A stretch of DNA of 25,681 nt from an uncultured Clostridia bacterium. GTDB taxonomy: Bacteria; Bacillota; Clostridia; Oscillospirales; Acutalibacteraceae. The notes beneath the pieces were generated by a model, which was not told where the DNA came from, did no database searches, and saw nothing but the letters and a program-made list of their open reading frames with translations. A program made the position numbers and the translations under genes. Numbering within the stretch: position 1 is the first letter of the stretch; each line of letters starts with the position of its first letter. Positions 22,701-25,681 of this stretch are shown here, one piece after another. The stretch is from contig CANQGN010000004.1 of the NCBI GenBank assembly GCA_947623215.1, positions 1-25,681 of the forward strand. Direction: 5' to 3'.

Positions 22701-23705
22701 TTAGCCAATACGGCCGTAAAGCGGCGCGGAATCCACGTCTTTTTTCTGCTCGCGGTTGGGGTCGGCAGGCTGCGCCGCCTCCCGGCGACGGTTCGCACGC
22801 GGGCGGTCTCCCCCGCCCCGGCGGCCGCCTTTTTCGGTGCCGATAACCACCCGTCGGCCGGGTTCTTCGCCCACCGACCAGGAGGTAACGCCCTCTACCT
22901 CCTGCACGGCGGTATGAATCAGCCGCCGCTCGTAGGGGTTCATGGGCTCCAGCGTTACGTTGCGGCCGGTGCGCAGGGCCTGGTTGGCCATGCGGCGGGC
23001 CAGCGCCCGCAGGGTGCGCTCGCGCTTTTCGCGGTAGTCGCCAATGTTCAGGGTAATGCGCTGGTACTCGCCCTCGCCCCGGTTGGCCACCAGCATGGTA
23101 AGGTATTGCAGCGCGTCCAGCGTTTCGCCCCGGCGGCCTACTATGGCGCCCAGGTGGTCGCCCTCTAACACAATGGCGACGTTATTGCCCAGCTGACCGC
23201 TTTTTACGGTCGCTTCAATTTCCATTTTCTCCAGCACCGTGCGCACAAAGGCCTCGCCGGCGGTTGCCACCGCCTGTTTGGCGGCGTCTTCTATGGGTTG
23301 CAGTTCCAGCTTTTTCGCCTCCGGCGCGGGGGCGGCCGCCTGCTCGGCGGGGGCCTCTTTGGGGGCGGGTTTTGCCGAAACCGCAGCCGCTGCCGCGGCG
23401 GGGGCGGCCTGCTGGGGCTTCTGGCGGGGTTCTTTTGGCTTTTCCACCCGTTTTTCGGGCGGGTGTTTTTCCGCCGCCCGCTGGTATTTCTCTACCCGCT
23501 TTAAGGGCTTGTCGTCGGGTAATTCATAATAGGCCCGTACCTTGGCTTCGCAGCCGCCAAACAGACCCAGAACCTTCTTTTTTGGTAATTCCAGCGTTTC
23601 GTACTGTACCTCTGCCTGTTCCGGCAGGCGGTCGCCCAGCTGGGCGCGCGCTTTCTCCTGCGCTTCCCGCACGTCTGCGCCGGTGGCAATCGCTTCTTTT
23701 ATCAA
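22701..23705 (-). CDS. jag: RNA-binding protein Jag/KhpB (SpoIIIJ-associated, EloR)
   Basis: A 334-aa RNA-binding protein that in Firmicutes pairs with KhpA and influences cell elongation and sRNA or mRNA levels. Residues 1-62 form the Jag_N domain (EAIATGADVREAQEKARAQL, KKKVLGLFGG). A Pro/Ala/Lys/Glu-rich linker (about 75-150) is longer than in most relatives. A KH domain follows (about 165-245, with GRRGETLDALQYL) and then an R3H domain (about 250-315, EPMNPYERRLIHTAVQEVEG). The Arg-rich tail (about 295-325) may add RNA contacts. The start is TTG (23703-23705), overlapping the TGA stop of yidC, with TGAGGTG eight bases upstream, so the genes are coupled. Confidence 0.95.
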   Translation of the reverse strand: MIKEAIATGADVREAQEKARAQLGDRLPEQAEVQYETLELPKKKVLGLFGGCEAKVRAYYELPDDKPLKRVEKYQRAAEKHPPEKRVEKPKEPRQKPQQAAPAAAAAAVSAKPAPKEAPAEQAAAPAPEAKKLELQPIEDAAKQAVATAGEAFVRTVLEKMEIEATVKSGQLGNNVAIVLEGDHLGAIVGRRGETLDALQYLTMLVANRGEGEYQRITLNIGDYREKRERTLRALARRMANQALRTGRNVTLEPMNPYERRLIHTAVQEVEGVTSWSVGEEPGRRVVIGTEKGGRRGGGDRPRANRRREAAQPADPNREQKKDVDSAPLYGRIG

Positions 23706-24646
23706 GTGTCTGACACCTCACTGTTTTTCATTAGCTGTCGTTCTTTTTCTTTTCGCTTGGCCATGCGCGCGGCGGCCTCGCGGGCTACCATGGTATAGGG
23801 GCCGTAAAAGCGGTTCATAAACATTTGCACCACCATGGTGACCACGTTCGAGCAGGCCCAGTAAAAGCCCACGGCGCCCGGCACGGTAAAGGCGATCCAC
23901 AGAGAAATTAAGGGCATAGAGAGCATCATGCAGCCCATTTGGCCGCCCATGTCGGGGTTGGTTTTCTTTTGCATTTGCATAGAAACCAGCGAGCTGAGCA
24001 TGGCGGTTAAAAACGAGAGAATGGGAATGACCCAAATCCACTGGGCCTTGGCAAAATTCAGGGTAAAATGGGGGGTTTCGGTTAAATCGACGCCGAAAAA
24101 GTTAAAATTCAGCGACTGAACCTTCGCCATTACGTCCTTTAAGCCGGCGTCGTGCGCGGCCAGCGTGCTGATGTTGTGCACCACGTCCAGCTCGGCAATT
24201 TGACTTACGGCTTTGCCGGCAAAGGCAGGCACCTGTTGAATCAGCAGCTCTTTGGCCGAGGCAATCACCGAATCCGATACGTTTAAAATGTAAGAAAGCG
24301 GGCTGCGAATGGCCATCCACACGCCCCACAAAAAGGGCAGGCGAATAAAGAGCATCCAGCAGCCGCCGGTCATGCTGACCTTCTCGCGCTGGTAAAGCGC
24401 CTGCATTTCGGTTTGATATTTGCGCTGGTCGTCGCCGCATTTTGCCTTCAGCGCTTCCAGCTTGGGCCGCAGCCCCACCTGCTTTGCCATGGTGCGCTGC
24501 TGGTGAATGCTAAGGGGCAGAAACACCAGATTGACCAAAATGGTAAACAGCAAAATGGCGTAGGCGTAGTTGCCCAGCCCTATTTTGCTCAGCAGCTGGT
24601 AGAGCTCGTTCAAAATCCAGCCCATGGCGCGGTAGATATAACTCAC
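23702..24646 (-). CDS. yidC: Membrane protein insertase YidC/OxaA/SpoIIIJ
   Basis: A 314-aa insertase that places proteins in the cytoplasmic membrane, with or without Sec. The first membrane segment (about 24-46) continues as FLPLSIHQQRTMAKQVGLRP, and the helical hairpin LKAKCGDDQRKYQTEMQALY is typical of the family. Then come PFLWGVWMAIRSPL, WIWVIPILSFLTAML, MGCMMLSMPLISLWIAFTVP and GAVGFYWACSNVVTMVVQ. About 65 residues between the second and third segments (SVIASAKELLI to FGVDLTE) form an extracytoplasmic loop longer than in B. subtilis. The start is GTG (24644-24646) after GGAGGAGC. There is no lipobox, unlike many Gram-positive YidC proteins. It overlaps yidD by 4 bp and jag by 4 bp. Confidence 0.96.
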   Translation of the reverse strand: MSYIYRAMGWILNELYQLLSKIGLGNYAYAILLFTILVNLVFLPLSIHQQRTMAKQVGLRPKLEALKAKCGDDQRKYQTEMQALYQREKVSMTGGCWMLFIRLPFLWGVWMAIRSPLSYILNVSDSVIASAKELLIQQVPAFAGKAVSQIAELDVVHNISTLAAHDAGLKDVMAKVQSLNFNFFGVDLTETPHFTLNFAKAQWIWVIPILSFLTAMLSSLVSMQMQKKTNPDMGGQMGCMMLSMPLISLWIAFTVPGAVGFYWACSNVVTMVVQMFMNRFYGPYTMVAREAAARMAKRKEKERQLMKNSEVSDT

Positions 24647-24891
24647 AATTTGCTCCTCCGTTTCGCAGCTTCCCAGCTTTCGGGCACCGGGTCATAGCCG
24701 CCTTGGTGAAAGGGGTTGCACCGAAAAAACCGGCGCATGGCCAGCAGCCCGCCCCGCCAAAAGCCAAACCGCTCCAGCGCCTCGCGGGCATAGTTAGAGC
24801 AGGTAGGCTGGAACCGGCAAACGGCGGGGGTCAAGGGCGAAATGCCCTTTTGGTAAACCCAAATGAGCGCCAGCGCCAGTCGCTTTAACAT
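24643..24891 (-). CDS. yidD: Membrane protein insertion efficiency factor YidD
   Basis: An 82-aa member of the YidD (DUF37) family, a small membrane-associated protein that assists YidC. Family motifs are plain: LALIWVYQKGISPL, then CRFQPTCSNYAREAL, and RRFFRCNPFHQGGYDPVPE with conserved Cys and the HxGGxDPVP signature. The N-terminal amphipathic helix would bind the membrane. The gene overlaps rnpA by 7 bp and yidC by 4 bp, consistent with coupled translation. Confidence 0.96.
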   Translation of the reverse strand: MLKRLALALIWVYQKGISPLTPAVCRFQPTCSNYAREALERFGFWRGGLLAMRRFFRCNPFHQGGYDPVPESWEAAKRRSKL

Positions 24892-25226
24892 GGCCGCAGC
24901 ACCCCAAGCTGCGTTAGCTGCGCCCGCATAACCCGCTGCACCTCGGTGCTTTTCATGCGGGCGGTTTTGGCGCGCGCCACAAATACGACGTCATACGCGC
25001 CCGGCCCTTCGGGCGTCAGCCCCCGGTAGGCCTCGCGTATTACCCGCCGCGCCCGGTTGCGCGTCACGGCGTTGCCAATTTTTTTAGAGGTGGTAATGCC
25101 TATGCGGCATTCGCCCATGCGATTTTTGGCGGCATAGGTCACAAGGCCGGCGTGCACGCAGGATTTGCCCCTGCCGTACAACCGGCGAAAGTCTTTGTTC
25201 TGCTGCAAAACGGCCGGCTTTGCCAC
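24885..25226 (-). CDS. rnpA: Ribonuclease P protein component
   Basis: A 113-aa basic protein that binds the catalytic RNase P RNA and helps cut the 5' leader from pre-tRNAs. The hallmark RNR motif is present in KKIGNAVTRNRARRVIREAY, with the N-terminal NKDFRRLYGRGKSCVHAGLV and a central VVFVARAK strand. The start is GTG (25224-25226), preceded by AAAGGGGGC. It follows rpmH by 56 bp, the usual arrangement. Confidence 0.96.
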   Translation of the reverse strand: MAKPAVLQQNKDFRRLYGRGKSCVHAGLVTYAAKNRMGECRIGITTSKKIGNAVTRNRARRVIREAYRGLTPEGPGAYDVVFVARAKTARMKSTEVQRVMRAQLTQLGVLRPC

Positions 25227-25282
25227 CCCGCTCGCCCCCTTTTTTGCATTGCAACCGACGGGAACGGCCTTACCTCTTCGCG

Positions 25283-25417
25283 TTAGGCGCTAAGCACCTT
25301 GCGACCGCGCGCCCGACGACGGGCAAGCACTTTGCGGCCGTTGGCGGTGCTCATACGGCGGCGAAAGCCGTGCACCCGGCTGCGATGCCGCTTTTTGGGC
25401 TGAAAGGTTCTAAGCAT
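25283..25417 (-). CDS. rpmH: Ribosomal protein bL34
   Basis: The 44-aa large-subunit protein L34, starting MLRTFQPKKRHRSRVHGFRR and ending GRKVLSA, matches the family over its full length. I start at the ATG 25415-25417, preceded by AAAGGAGTG at eight-base spacing; the longer in-frame reading upstream is leader sequence. First gene of the rpmH-rnpA-yidD-yidC-jag operon. Confidence 0.97.
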   Translation of the reverse strand: MLRTFQPKKRHRSRVHGFRRRMSTANGRKVLARRRARGRKVLSA

Positions 25418-25546
25418 GGAACGTACACTCCTTTCCGAAGGTTTACACCCAAGATTCGTCCCCCGTGGGTACAAAACAATTGGGACAAACCAAATGTCAC
25501 AAATCCAACCGGCGCGGCGGACGTTTGCCTTTGCGCCGATTTATCT

Positions 25547-25576
25547 ATTATACCGGACGGCGGTAGGGTTTGTCAA
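25547..25576 (-). promoter_or_regulatory. Promoter of the rpmH operon
   Basis: On the minus strand TTGACA (25571-25576) and TATAAT (25547-25552), both perfect consensus, are 18 bp apart. The leader to the ATG at 25417 is about 120 nt, with a short ACCCA/TGGGT pairing near 25445-25470 but no clear terminator or riboswitch. Confidence 0.85.
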
Positions 25577-25681
25577 TAAATTTTTGTAAAAAGCCGGCGG
25601 GCGGGTGTAGCGTTACAATAGATGTGAGACCGGCGGTATAGAAAAAAGCGAAAGAGTCTGTTAGAATAAAGTCACCACAAC
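25577..25681. other. Start of the probable rpmH-dnaA intergenic region
   Basis: No gene is seen. In most Firmicutes dnaA and the origin lie beyond rpmH in this direction. I find no good match to the DnaA box (TTATCCACA) in these 105 bp, so origin function inside the window is not supported; it may lie just outside. Confidence 0.5.

Noticed and set aside
25418..25681. Chromosomal origin inside the window
   Set aside because: Gene order suggests it is close, but no DnaA-box cluster or AT-rich unwinding region is visible before the sequence ends.

Overview
The window looks like a chromosomal segment of a GC-rich, Gram-positive anaerobe of the Clostridia, probably an Oscillospiraceae/Ruminococcaceae-type gut bacterium. 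The grounds are the order rpmH-rnpA-yidD-yidC-jag, a YabE-like 3D-domain wall protein, lipoprotein-type solute-binding proteins, strong AGGAGG-type ribosome sites and GTG/TTG starts. This placement is inferred from content, not from a marker-gene comparison. Every gene except one runs on the minus strand. The right end (rpmH promoter at 25547-25576) is where dnaA and the origin usually lie in Firmicutes, so transcription probably runs with replication, away from oriC.

Region 1 (1-15200) is one long leftward transport locus. From a good promoter at 15023-15051 it reads: a 986-aa secreted binding protein with two carbohydrate-binding-like modules; a MalF/MalG-type permease pair; a secreted beta-propeller/TPR/Yip1 membrane protein; a very large DUF5696-like lipoprotein; a second permease pair; and a 622-aa lipoprotein binding protein. 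A strong terminator follows (898-954). After it comes the start of a third binding protein, a close paralogue of the second, with its own promoter and a 24-bp tandem repeat in its linker, cut by the window edge. Seven of the eight junctions are within one polycistronic run. No ABC ATPase, cytoplasmic glycosidase or regulator is present, so the permeases probably use a shared MsmX/MsmK-type ATPase encoded elsewhere. This double-permease assembly around two uncharacterised extracytoplasmic proteins is the best candidate for an undescribed system; a surface glycan or oligosaccharide uptake machine is the simplest reading.

Region 2 (15200-20450) is housekeeping: zapA, an M18 aminopeptidase and a Cro/C1-type regulator form one leftward group. 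A divergent histidine phosphatase shares a symmetric -10 element with the regulator. A diacylglycerol-kinase-like lipid kinase and a THUMP-type 23S rRNA methyltransferase form a second leftward pair.

Region 3 (20450-22700) holds a G5/3D-domain wall protein with a consensus promoter and a hairpin-rich leader, a short ORF that looks like the 5' stub of a sialate O-acetylesterase, and about 560 bp of gene-free, hairpin-rich DNA that may encode a non-coding RNA.

Region 4 (22700-25681) is the conserved origin-proximal operon rpmH-rnpA-yidD-yidC-jag, tightly overlapping, with a consensus-like promoter. The usual downstream mnmE-mnmG-rsmG genes are missing at this position.
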